A stretch of 64,000 nt of DNA from CAWCGU01 sp963838095 (GTDB taxonomy: Bacteria > Actinomycetota > Thermoleophilia > Solirubrobacterales > 70-9). Below, one piece after another: positions 40,738 through 48,165 of the stretch (within the stretch, counting starts at the first letter, position 1; each line of letters begins with the position of its first letter). The translations under genes were made by a program, and so were the position numbers. The notes beneath the pieces were generated by a model, which was not told where the DNA came from, ran no database searches, and was given only the letters and a program-made list of their open reading frames with translations. Location of the stretch: positions 310,001 through 374,000 of the forward strand of contig CAWIPO010000008.1 of the NCBI GenBank assembly GCA_963838095.1, given 5' to 3'.

Positions 40738-41385
40738 CTAGTGGTGCTTGGGATCGACGTAGACGTCGTCAATCGTCCAGCTACCACCGTGTGGGGTGAA
40801 GGTGAAGGTGACCGGCGTGTATTGGCCCGGGAGCAACGGCAGCAGGTTGGCGACAACTAGCATCGGCGTGCTGGGCCGCCAGCCGCCACCGCCCCACACG
40901 ATCCCGATCGGGAGCGTATGGACATTCCCCGTTGCATCCTCGAAGTTGACGTTGACCCGCAGCAACGCGAGTGGCGAGCCGCTGTTCTTCTTCACGAAGA
41001 ACCGCATCGTCGGATGCTCGAGCCCGAGGCAGACCGTGCTGCTCGTGGCTGAGCTTCCGCCGGCGAGGCTGAGTGAGTGGGAGTCACCGGTGTCGTTGAC
41101 GTAGTAGGGCTCGTTCCCGCCCACGACCGACGCGTTGCCGTCCAGATCCCAGCCCGCGGCGCCGTCCTCGAAGTCCCCACCCGGGTTCAAGAAGTACTCG
41201 GTGGTGTCCGCCCACGGTAGGAACGGCTGCGAGGTCTCGAAGTCAGAGCAGTTCGGCGCCGAACCGACCAGTGGGCCCGCCTGCGCGCTGGACGTGGACA
41301 TCGCAAGCGACGCGAACAGTGCGGCTGTGACAGCGGCGATCGTCACGTATGGGCGGCGAATCTTGACGGCGGGCAGGTGAAGCAT
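40738..41385 (-). CDS. Secreted protein of unknown function, CBM-like
   Basis: 215 residues. It has a signal peptide (about residues 1-36, ending AQA-GPL) and a strand-rich mature domain: NPGGDFEDGAAGWDLDGNASVVGGNEPYYVNDTGDS, ending FTFTPHGGSWTIDDVYVDPKHH. The layout (N-terminal FEDG, C-terminal IDDVYVD) resembles carbohydrate-binding jelly rolls that appear alone as surface proteins. A strong AAGGAGG lies 5 nt before the ATG (41391-41397), so the message has a leader. No enzymatic motif is visible. Confidence 0.7.
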   Translation of the reverse strand: MLHLPAVKIRRPYVTIAAVTAALFASLAMSTSSAQAGPLVGSAPNCSDFETSQPFLPWADTTEYFLNPGGDFEDGAAGWDLDGNASVVGGNEPYYVNDTGDSHSLSLAGGSSATSSTVCLGLEHPTMRFFVKKNSGSPLALLRVNVNFEDATGNVHTLPIGIVWGGGGWRPSTPMLVVANLLPLLPGQYTPVTFTFTPHGGSWTIDDVYVDPKHH

Positions 41386-41502
41386 TCAGTCCTCCTTGAC
41401 GGTGCTTCGTGGTCAATACCTGATTCGGATGCCACCGCTCCCGACTTGATCGGATATCTGTCCGTTTAAAGCGTGGGGCCTCAAAGTTCGATAAGGGGAT
41501 GG

Positions 41503-42930
41503 ATGGAGCTACCCGCACGGATGCGGTTCTCGGGCTTGAACGATCCCGACTCGGACCCGACAGTCCAGCGCCTGCTGGAGGCGTCGCGCCGCGCTCAGCT
41601 CCAGCCGCTACGAGGACGGGAGCGGACCGTCGTCCTGCTCAGCGCGGTCGCATTCATCGGCGTCGCGGTCCCGTTCGCGATTCTCGCGCCAGGAGAGCGG
41701 GCGCTGGACCCGGCTGTGGCCGCGGTCCTGGTGGCGATGTACGCCGTCGCGGCCCGGGTCGAGTTCCACACCGGGTCCGGCTGGACGGTGCCCACCCAGC
41801 TGGTATTCGTGCCGATGCTGTTCCTGCTTCCGGTCTCCGTGGTTCCGCTCTTTGTCGCGGCGGGCCTGCTCCTGTTCAAGCTGCCGGAGTACCTGACCGC
41901 AAAGGTTCATCCGGATCGAAGCCTGGTCCAGTTCTGCACCGCCTGGTACGCGGTCGGCCCCGCGGCGGTGCTCGCTCTTGCCGGCGAGCCCGGCCCGGCC
42001 TGGTCTGACTGGCCGCTCTATCTCGCCGCTCTGGGTGCCCAGTTCGGCTTCGACTTTGCAAGCTCGTCGGTGACCGAATGCCTCGGATACGGGCTGAAGT
42101 TACGGGAGAACCTTCGCGAGCTCCGCGACATCTACATCGTCGACGCCCTGCTGTCCCCGATCGGATTGCTTGCCGCGTTCGTGTCCGTTGACCAGCAGTG
42201 GGCGTTCCTGCTAGTGCTTCCGCTCCTCGGTCTGCTGGCGATGTTCGCGCGCGAGCGCGAGGCACGGATCGAGAATGCGCTCACGCTAAGCAAGGCGTAT
42301 CGAGGCACCGCTCACCTGCTCGGCGAGGTGCTGTCTACCACGGACGAATACACGGGGAAGCACAGTCGCAGCGTCGTCGTGTTCTCGCACCAGGTCGGGC
42401 AGGCGATGGGGCTTGGGGAGCGGGACTTGCGCGACATCGAGTTCGCGGCCCTGCTGCACGACGTCGGCAAGATGTCGATCCCGAACAAGTTGCTGAACAA
42501 GCCGGGCAGCCTCGACGAGGGCGAATGGGCCGTGATGAAGACCCACACAACCGCGGGGGAGCAGATGCTCACCGGGATCGGCGGGGCGCTCGCCGACGTC
42601 GGGCGGGTCGTTCGCAGCCATCACGAGCGCTGGGACGGCGGCGGCTACCCGGACGGGCTTCGCGGTGAGGAGATTCCGGTAGCGGCGCGGGTCGTTGCGT
42701 GCTGCGACGCCTACCACGCGATGACCAGCGACCGGCCCTACAGGCTCGCGATGTCACGGGAGGCGGCGATCGAGGAAATGCGCGATTGCTCCGGCACTCA
42801 GTTCGACCCGGTCGTCGTCGAGGCGTTGATCAACCTGATCACCAGTTGGGACCTCGCACCCGGTGCACGCCGCCGCGACTCGAACGAGGTGCCTCAGTCG
42901 CTCTCCGGCCTGGCCACCGGCGCGCGCTAG
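41503..42930 (+). CDS. Membrane HD-GYP domain protein (c-di-GMP phosphodiesterase type)
   Basis: 475 residues from ATG at 41503, preceded by AAGGGG. An in-frame GTG at 41473 is weaker. Residues about 45-265 hold six to seven membrane helices, a sensory region. The C terminus is an HD-GYP domain: LLHDVGKMSIPN with the HD pair at 319-320 and HHERWDGGGYPDGL with GYP at 381-383. HD-GYP enzymes hydrolyse cyclic di-GMP. Metal-binding residues look complete. The gene stands between ftsY and ffh but has no functional link with SRP. The cellular signal is unknown. Confidence 0.9.
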   Translation: MELPARMRFSGLNDPDSDPTVQRLLEASRRAQLQPLRGRERTVVLLSAVAFIGVAVPFAILAPGERALDPAVAAVLVAMYAVAARVEFHTGSGWTVPTQLVFVPMLFLLPVSVVPLFVAAGLLLFKLPEYLTAKVHPDRSLVQFCTAWYAVGPAAVLALAGEPGPAWSDWPLYLAALGAQFGFDFASSSVTECLGYGLKLRENLRELRDIYIVDALLSPIGLLAAFVSVDQQWAFLLVLPLLGLLAMFAREREARIENALTLSKAYRGTAHLLGEVLSTTDEYTGKHSRSVVVFSHQVGQAMGLGERDLRDIEFAALLHDVGKMSIPNKLLNKPGSLDEGEWAVMKTHTTAGEQMLTGIGGALADVGRVVRSHHERWDGGGYPDGLRGEEIPVAARVVACCDAYHAMTSDRPYRLAMSREAAIEEMRDCSGTQFDPVVVEALINLITSWDLAPGARRRDSNEVPQSLSGLATGAR

Positions 42931-42971
42931 CTCCGTCTCGCGGGTGCTGATCGACCACACCGAGACACGTC

Positions 42972-42977
42972 TAAGCT
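42972..42977 (+). promoter_or_regulatory. -10-like hexamer of ffh
   Basis: TAAGCT lies 8 nt before the ffh GTG at 42986, as expected for leaderless transcription. Confidence 0.45.
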
Positions 42978-42985
42978 GAGCTGCA

Positions 42986-44368
42986 GTGTTCGACCAGCTC
43001 TCCGATCGTCTCCAGGCAACGCTGTCCGACGTTCGCTCTCGCGGAAAGCTCAGCGAGTCCGACGTCGACGCTGCGATGCGCGAGATCCGGCTCGCGCTGC
43101 TGGAGGCCGACGTCAACTTCAAGGTCGTGAAGCAGTTCACATCCCAGGTTCGCGATCGCTGCGTGGGCGAGGGAGTGCTGACCAGCCTGGATCCCGGCCA
43201 GCAGGTGGTGAAGATCGTGAGCGAGGAGCTTGCCGCGTTGATGGGCGGCGCCGGGCGCGACCTCGCATTTGCCTCCTCGCCGCCGACCGTGATCCTGATC
43301 GCCGGCCTCCAGGGCTCGGGAAAGACGACCGCGTGCGCAAAGCTCGCGAAGCAACTTGCCGCCGACGGCAAGAAGGTCGCCCTCGCCGCCTGCGACCTGC
43401 AGCGGCCGGCGGCGGTCGAGCAGCTGACGACGATGGGCGAGCGCGCCGGCGCCACGGTCTACAGCCAAGGTACGGACCGCGACCCGGTGGACGTGGCCGA
43501 GTGGGCGCTGGGGCAGGCGCGCGCAGACGGACGCGACGTGCTTATCGTCGACACCGCCGGCCGGCTCCACATTGATGCGGAGCTGATGGCCGAGCTGGGC
43601 CAGATCCGCAAGCGAGTCAAGCCCCACGACGTGCTCCTCGTCCTCGATGCGATGACCGGTCAGGACGCGGTCAACGTCGCAGCCGAGTTCTCCGAGCAGG
43701 TGGAGTTCGACGGCGTCGTGCTGACAAAGCTCGACGGCGATGCACGCGGAGGCGCGGCGCTGTCGGTGAAGGCGGTGACCGGAAAGCCGATCCTGTACGC
43801 GTCGACCGGCGAGAAGCTGGACGAGCTCGAGCGCTTCCACCCCGAGCGCATGGCGGGGCGCATCCTCGGCATGGGCGACGTCCTGTCGCTGATCGAGAAG
43901 GCGGAGGCACAGGTCGACCACGACGACGCGGCGGAGCTCGAGCGCAAGATCCGCAACCAGCAGTTCACGCTCGAGGACTTCCTCAAGCAGATGAAGCAGG
44001 TCCGGCGGATGGGCCCGCTGACCAACGTGCTGGGGATGCTCCCCGGCATGGGCGGTGCGTTGAAGGAGCTGCGAAAGACGAACGTCGACGAGCGTGAGCT
44101 GGACCGCCTCGAGGCGATCATCCTCTCGATGACACCGGCCGAGCGCGCGCACCCCGACGTGATCAACGGCTCTCGGCGGCGGCGGATCGCACAGGGCTCG
44201 GGGACTACCGTTCAGGCCGTGAACCAGCTGGTGAAGCAGTTCGACCAGATGAAGGTGTTGATGCGGCAGCTCGCGGAGGGGAAGATGCCCTCGCCCGAGC
44301 AGCTTCTGAGCGGTGCGGGAGCGGGGAAGCGCGGCTCCGGCGCCAGCGTTCGGCGGCGTTACCGCTAA
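42986..44368 (+). CDS. ffh: Signal recognition particle protein Ffh
   Basis: 460 residues. N domain MFDQLSDRLQATLSDVRSRG, G domain with GLQGSGKTT at about 108-116, DLQRPAAVEQL, DTAGRLHIDAELM, TKLDGDARGG, and the closing GEKLDELERFHPERMAGRILGMGD. The methionine-rich M domain (about 325-440, FLKQMKQVRRMGPLTNVLGMLPGM, and the RNA-binding SRRRRIAQGSGT) binds signal peptides and SRP RNA. No SRP RNA gene is seen nearby. rpsP follows 13 nt downstream, and the ffh-rpsP-KH-trmD-rplS order is conserved. Confidence 0.97.
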   Translation: MFDQLSDRLQATLSDVRSRGKLSESDVDAAMREIRLALLEADVNFKVVKQFTSQVRDRCVGEGVLTSLDPGQQVVKIVSEELAALMGGAGRDLAFASSPPTVILIAGLQGSGKTTACAKLAKQLAADGKKVALAACDLQRPAAVEQLTTMGERAGATVYSQGTDRDPVDVAEWALGQARADGRDVLIVDTAGRLHIDAELMAELGQIRKRVKPHDVLLVLDAMTGQDAVNVAAEFSEQVEFDGVVLTKLDGDARGGAALSVKAVTGKPILYASTGEKLDELERFHPERMAGRILGMGDVLSLIEKAEAQVDHDDAAELERKIRNQQFTLEDFLKQMKQVRRMGPLTNVLGMLPGMGGALKELRKTNVDERELDRLEAIILSMTPAERAHPDVINGSRRRRIAQGSGTTVQAVNQLVKQFDQMKVLMRQLAEGKMPSPEQLLSGAGAGKRGSGASVRRRYR

Positions 44369-44381
44369 CCTGACCCGCCTC

Positions 44382-44636
44382 ATGTCGGTACGAATCCGGC
44401 TCACCCGCGTGGGCGCGAAGAAGAATCCCCTGTGGCGCATCGTCGTCGCCGATCAGCGCGCGAAGCGCGACGGGCGCGCGATCGAAACGATCGGCTCCTA
44501 CAACCCCCAGACAGACCCCTCGACCATCGTCGTCGACGAAGACCGCGCGCGGCACTGGCTCGCCAACGGCGCACAGCCCTCGAACACGGTCGCGAAGCTC
44601 CTGCGCATCAAGGGCATCGAGGCCTCCGGCTCCTAG
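44382..44636 (+). CDS. rpsP: 30S ribosomal protein S16
   Basis: 84 residues. MSVRIRLTRVGAKKNPLWRIVVADQR and IETIGSYNPQ are diagnostic. ATG at 44382; the upstream extension is inside ffh. A TAACCT hexamer at 44366-44371 may provide an internal promoter. Confidence 0.97.
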   Translation: MSVRIRLTRVGAKKNPLWRIVVADQRAKRDGRAIETIGSYNPQTDPSTIVVDEDRARHWLANGAQPSNTVAKLLRIKGIEASGS

Positions 44637-44661
44637 CCGGCTCGGGTCGGGGAACGCGATC

Positions 44662-44892
44662 GTGCGCGAGCTGGTCGAGTTCCTCGTCCGGTCCCTCGTC
44701 GACGATCCCGAAGCCGTCCGGGTCGAGGAGTTCGAGGAGAACGGTGACGTGATCCTCGAGGTGACCGTGGCCGACGACGACGTCGGCCGGGTGATCGGCC
44801 GCCGGGGGCGGATCGTGCAGGCCGTCCGCACCGTCGCCAAGGCCGCGGCGGCCCGGGAAGGCCGCCGCGTGATGGTCGACGTACTGGAATAG
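44662..44892 (+). CDS. khpA: KH-domain RNA-binding protein KhpA
   Basis: 76 residues from GTG at 44662. A single KH domain with the GxxG loop in VGRVIGRRGRIVQAVRTVAKA. KhpA binds RNA with KhpB in Firmicutes and sits between rpsP and rimM in most genomes. Here trmD follows directly after 7 nt and rimM is absent. Confidence 0.93.
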   Translation: MRELVEFLVRSLVDDPEAVRVEEFEENGDVILEVTVADDDVGRVIGRRGRIVQAVRTVAKAAAAREGRRVMVDVLE

Positions 44893-44899
44893 CCGGCTC

Positions 44900-45571
44900 G
44901 TGAAACTCGATGTCTTCACGCTCTTCCCTGAGTGGTTCGAGTGGTTTGCGACCCAGCGCCACGTCCGCAACGCGGTCGACGGCGGCAGCGAGCTGCGATT
45001 CTTCAACTACCGAGACACCACGCCGCTGGGGGCGGGTCAGGTCGACGATGCCCCCTACGGTGGAGGGGCGGGGATGGTGTTGCGGGTTGACGTCGTTGAT
45101 GCCGCGCTGCGCGCCGCCTATGGCGAGCGGCCCCCGGGCAGAGTGATCGCGCTGACGGCGTCGGGGCGGCTGTTCGATGAGCAGCTTGCCTCGGAGCTTG
45201 CCGCCGAGCCGGCGCTGACACTGCTCTGCGGCCGCTACGAGGGCTTCGACGAGCGGATCTGCGAGCACCTGGTCACCGAGACGATCTCGGTCGGCCGCTA
45301 CGTGCTCTCCGGCGGCGAGCTTGCGGCGATGGTGGTGGCCGACGCGGTCTTGCGCAAGCTCCCCGGGGCGCTCGGCCATTCGGCAAGCGCCGTCGAGGAG
45401 TCCTTCAGCGAGGCGCTCGGAGGCGCCCCCGAGTATCCGCAGTACACGCGACCGGCGTCCTTTCGGGGCTGGGACGTGCCGGAGATCCTGCTCTCCGGCG
45501 ATCACCGGCGGGTTCGCGAGTGGAGGCTCGAGCGCAGCCGCGAGCGCGGCGACGGAAATCAAAGTCACTAA
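44900..45571 (+). CDS. trmD: tRNA (guanine-37-N1)-methyltransferase TrmD
   Basis: 223 residues from GTG at 44900. SPOUT methyltransferase with the trefoil-knot motifs LLCGRYEGFDERI and VGRYVLSGGELAAMVVADAV, then EYPQYTRPASFRGWDVPEILLSGDH. The substrate-loop residues DDAPYGGGAGMVL replace the usual PFGGGPGM wording slightly. It methylates G37 to prevent frameshifting. It is a little shorter at the C terminus than the 240-250 typical of the family. Confidence 0.96.
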   Translation: MKLDVFTLFPEWFEWFATQRHVRNAVDGGSELRFFNYRDTTPLGAGQVDDAPYGGGAGMVLRVDVVDAALRAAYGERPPGRVIALTASGRLFDEQLASELAAEPALTLLCGRYEGFDERICEHLVTETISVGRYVLSGGELAAMVVADAVLRKLPGALGHSASAVEESFSEALGGAPEYPQYTRPASFRGWDVPEILLSGDHRRVREWRLERSRERGDGNQSH

Positions 45572-45588
45572 GATTCTGCGCCGCGAGC

Positions 45589-45605
45589 GGGCCGATTTTC
45601 GGCCC
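45589..45605 (+). terminator. Hairpin between trmD and rplS
   Basis: GGGCCGA (45589-45595) pairs with TCGGCCC (45599-45605) around TTT, followed by CTTTA. It lies in the 71-nt leader of rplS. It could be a partial terminator, an attenuator or an L19 leader structure. The short T run makes full termination doubtful. Confidence 0.5.
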
Positions 45606-45642
45606 CTTTAGGGTCCACCACCACGATCCCGCGGCCCTTCCC

Positions 45643-46212
45643 ATGAGCAAAGTCATCGAAAGCATCGAGCGGCGACAGCTGCGCCGAGTGCCCAGCTTCC
45701 GCGCCGGCGACCGCGTCCGCGTCCACTTCCAGGTGGTCGAAGGGACGCGTCGCCGAACGCAGGTGTTCGAGGGCGTGGTGATCAAGCGCCAGGGCTCGGG
45801 CGCCCGCGAGACCTTCACCGTTCGCAAGCAGTCGTTCGGCGTCGGCGTTGAGCGCACCTTCCCCGTGCACTCGCCGAAGATCGAGCAGCTCGAGATCGCC
45901 GGCCGCGGAGAGGTGCGGCGAGCGAAGCTCTACTACCTGCGCGGCCGGGTTGGCAAGCGCGCCCGGATCGCCGAGCGCCGCTGGGCCGTGGCCGACGACG
46001 TGCTTCCAGACCTCGAGGAGCCTGAGGCCGTGGATGCGTCCGGCGAGACCGTCGATGAGGCTGAAGCCGAGACAGCGCCTGAGGAGGTCGAGGGCGACGA
46101 GTCGGCGGAGGCCGAGGGTGAGGGGAGTGTCGGCGACGATGAGGTGGACGGGGACGAGGCCGGCAACGGGGACGAGCGCTCTGACGGGGACGAGCGCCCC
46201 AACGAAGATTGA
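45643..46212 (+). CDS. rplS: 50S ribosomal protein L19 with long acidic C-terminal tail
   Basis: 189 residues against about 115 for typical L19. Residues 1-116 are ordinary L19 (MSKVIESIERRQLRRVPSFRAGDRVRVHF, GVGVERTFPVHSPKIE, RRAKLYYLRGRVGKRARIAER). Residues 118-189 form an extension with close to half Asp/Glu and hardly any basic or hydrophobic residues. No domain is recognisable there. It cannot lie on rRNA like a normal ribosomal tail. The stop overlaps lepB (TTGA). Confidence 0.95.
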   Translation: MSKVIESIERRQLRRVPSFRAGDRVRVHFQVVEGTRRRTQVFEGVVIKRQGSGARETFTVRKQSFGVGVERTFPVHSPKIEQLEIAGRGEVRRAKLYYLRGRVGKRARIAERRWAVADDVLPDLEEPEAVDASGETVDEAEAETAPEEVEGDESAEAEGEGSVGDDEVDGDEAGNGDERSDGDERPNED

Positions 46213-46823
46213 GGCTCATTCCGCGCCCACAGAGCCAGGTCGGCGCGATCGTCGAGCTGGTGGTGATCGTCGCGCTGGCGGTCGGTCTGGCGCTGGGGAT
46301 TCAGCGCTGGGTGGTGAAGCCGTTCCAAATTCCTTCCGGCTCGATGATCCCGACCCTCGAGCTCCACGAGCGGGTGCTGGTGAACCGCCTCACCTACCAG
46401 TTCGGAGACGACCCCGAGATCGGGGACATAGTCGTCTTCCATCCGCCGCTGGGCGCGGTTCAGGGCAAGGCGTGCGGCGTAGAGCACTCGGCGGGCCAGG
46501 CGTGCCCCCAACCGACCCCTGATCGCGCCGAGGAGTACTTCATCAAGCGAGTGGTCGCCGGCCCCGGCGACCGGCTTCGGATCGAGGGCGGGCACCCGAT
46601 CGTCAACGGTGAGCCGGTCGAGGACGATTTCGCAAAGCCGTGCCGGCAGACGACCTGCGACTACCCCGACGAGATCGTGATCCCGGACGACATGTATTTC
46701 ATGATGGGCGACAACCGCGACAACAGCGAGGACAGCCGCTACTGGGGCCCGGTCCCTCGCGATTGGATCATCGGCGACGCGTTCTGGACCTACTGGCCGC
46801 CGAGCCGTTTCGGCCCCTTGTAG
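46209..46823 (+). CDS. lepB: Signal peptidase I
   Basis: 204 residues from TTG at 46209, coupled to rplS. One N-terminal membrane helix (about 12-33), then the catalytic PSGSMIPTL with Ser45, the general base Lys113 in EYFIKRVVAGPGD, and GDNRDNSEDSRYWGPV. It cleaves Sec and Tat signal peptides outside the membrane. Two extra cysteine pairs (KACGVEHSAGQACP, PCRQTTCDYP) may form disulphides. Confidence 0.96.
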   Translation: MRLIPRPQSQVGAIVELVVIVALAVGLALGIQRWVVKPFQIPSGSMIPTLELHERVLVNRLTYQFGDDPEIGDIVVFHPPLGAVQGKACGVEHSAGQACPQPTPDRAEEYFIKRVVAGPGDRLRIEGGHPIVNGEPVEDDFAKPCRQTTCDYPDEIVIPDDMYFMMGDNRDNSEDSRYWGPVPRDWIIGDAFWTYWPPSRFGPL

Positions 46824-46880
46824 CGGCGAGAATCTGGGGCGGGAGGCGGATCTGACGCGATTCCACCCGCGCGCTCGTTC

Positions 46881-47639
46881 ATGATTCGCGCCATCGAGGG
46901 TCAAGTCACGCCAGCCGCTGCCGAAGTCCCGGTTCCCGCAACCGAGCCGACGTCCAAGGGCAAGCGCCGTCCGTCGGAAGCGCGCCGGCGCAGGGCCGCG
47001 CGGCTGTTCCGATTCGACCGCTCGCTCGGATTCAGGTTCGTTGCCGGAGCCGATGAAGCGGGCAGGGGATCGCTGGCGGGGCCGCTGGTGGCCGCCGCCG
47101 TGCTGATGGACTACGAGGCCCTCGGCCTCCGCGACCGCCGTGCACTCGGCCTCCTGGACGACTCGAAGGCGAGGAGCAGTGAAGAGCGCGAGCAGCTCTA
47201 CCCGGTGATTCTGCGCGCGGCCAGGCACGTCGCGGTGGTCGCCCGCTGCGTTGGCGGAATCGACTCGCGAGGCCTACACGTGACCAACCTGGCGGCGCTC
47301 AGCGACGCCCTCGACCGGGTCGCCCGCACCTGCCCCGCCCGCGACCAGCTCGTCTGTCTCACCGACGGCTTTCGCGTTCCCGAGTGCCCGCAGGAGCACC
47401 GGGCGGTGATCGACGGCGACGCCACCAGCGCCGCGATCGCGGCGGCATCGGTGATCGCCAAGGTGACCCGGGATCGCTACATGCACCGCATCCACGACGC
47501 CTACCCGGACTGGGGGTTCGACGAGAACGTCGGCTACTCGACCCCAGAGCACCGCGAGGCGATCAGAGCAAACGGCATCTCGACCCTGCACCGGCGCTCG
47601 TTTCAGTCGATCGCGTACAGCCAGCTGGAGCTGGGGTAG
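46881..47639 (+). CDS. rnhB: Ribonuclease HII
   Basis: 252 residues. It removes ribonucleotides from DNA and RNA-DNA hybrids. Catalytic residues lie in GADEAGRGSLAGPLVAAAVLM (Asp and Glu), LLDDSKARSSEERE, DGFRVP, and IDGDATSAAIAAASVIAKVTRDRYM. About 50 residues of basic N-terminal extension precede the core, longer than most homologues. ATG at 46881 is 57 nt after lepB. The stop codon is immediately next to the stop of convergent yraN (TAG then CTA). Confidence 0.95.
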   Translation: MIRAIEGQVTPAAAEVPVPATEPTSKGKRRPSEARRRRAARLFRFDRSLGFRFVAGADEAGRGSLAGPLVAAAVLMDYEALGLRDRRALGLLDDSKARSSEEREQLYPVILRAARHVAVVARCVGGIDSRGLHVTNLAALSDALDRVARTCPARDQLVCLTDGFRVPECPQEHRAVIDGDATSAAIAAASVIAKVTRDRYMHRIHDAYPDWGFDENVGYSTPEHREAIRANGISTLHRRSFQSIAYSQLELG

Positions 47640-48050
47640 CTAGAACGCCGCGCGGATGTGTTCGTAGTCGTGGATCCGGCCTGAGGCGTCCATCACCACG
47701 CCAATCACGTCGAAACGGATCGAGCGAAAGCGAATCTGGGCGGTATTCGAGGCCAGCCATGCCCGAGCGAGCCTCCGCAGCCGCCGCTGCTTGGCCGGTC
47801 CCACAGCCAGGACCGGACGTTCAGGGCCAGCGCGACGAACCCCATCCCCTCGGTGCAAACGTCCAGCCTTTACCTCCACGAACACCAGCGTCCCGCTGTC
47901 AAGCGCGACGATGTCCAGCTCCCCAGCGATGCCCCATTCGGCGTAGCGCACACGGGCGTTTCGCTGCACCACCGTGAACCCCACCTCGGCGAGCCGCGAC
48001 GCCGCCTCATCCTCGGCCGCCTTACCCAGCGAGATCCGGGTCTTCGTCAT
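47640..48050 (-). CDS. yraN: YraN/UPF0102 nuclease-fold protein
   Basis: 136 residues. LGKAAEDEAASRLAEVGFTVVQRN followed by GELDIVALDSGTLVFVEVKAG contains the Holliday-junction-resolvase-like residues (E-x-D-x-V, ExK). The family is conserved beside comM and dprA and its role is still unclear. The -10-like TAGCGT on the minus strand, 6 nt from the ATG, mirrors that of comM. Confidence 0.92.
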   Translation of the reverse strand: MTKTRISLGKAAEDEAASRLAEVGFTVVQRNARVRYAEWGIAGELDIVALDSGTLVFVEVKAGRLHRGDGVRRAGPERPVLAVGPAKQRRLRRLARAWLASNTAQIRFRSIRFDVIGVVMDASGRIHDYEHIRAAF

Positions 48051-48054
48051 TCCT

Positions 48055-48161
48055 CGACGCTAGCTCCGGCCGGCACACGCGTGGCGCGCGATTCGTTCCG
48101 GGAGTGACCCAAAGCCGTCACATCTTGCGCGCCACCCGCGCGCCCGGGCCTCCTAGCGTCG
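48055..48161. promoter_or_regulatory. Divergent yraN/comM promoter region with mirrored -10 elements
   Basis: CGACGCTAG (48055-48063) and CTAGCGTCG (48153-48161) are perfect inverse complements. Each contains TAGCGT read outward, exactly 6 nt from the ATG of yraN (48050) and comM (48166). The two genes thus have symmetric leaderless promoters in a 115-nt spacer. Confidence 0.55.
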
Positions 48162-48165
48162 GCTC

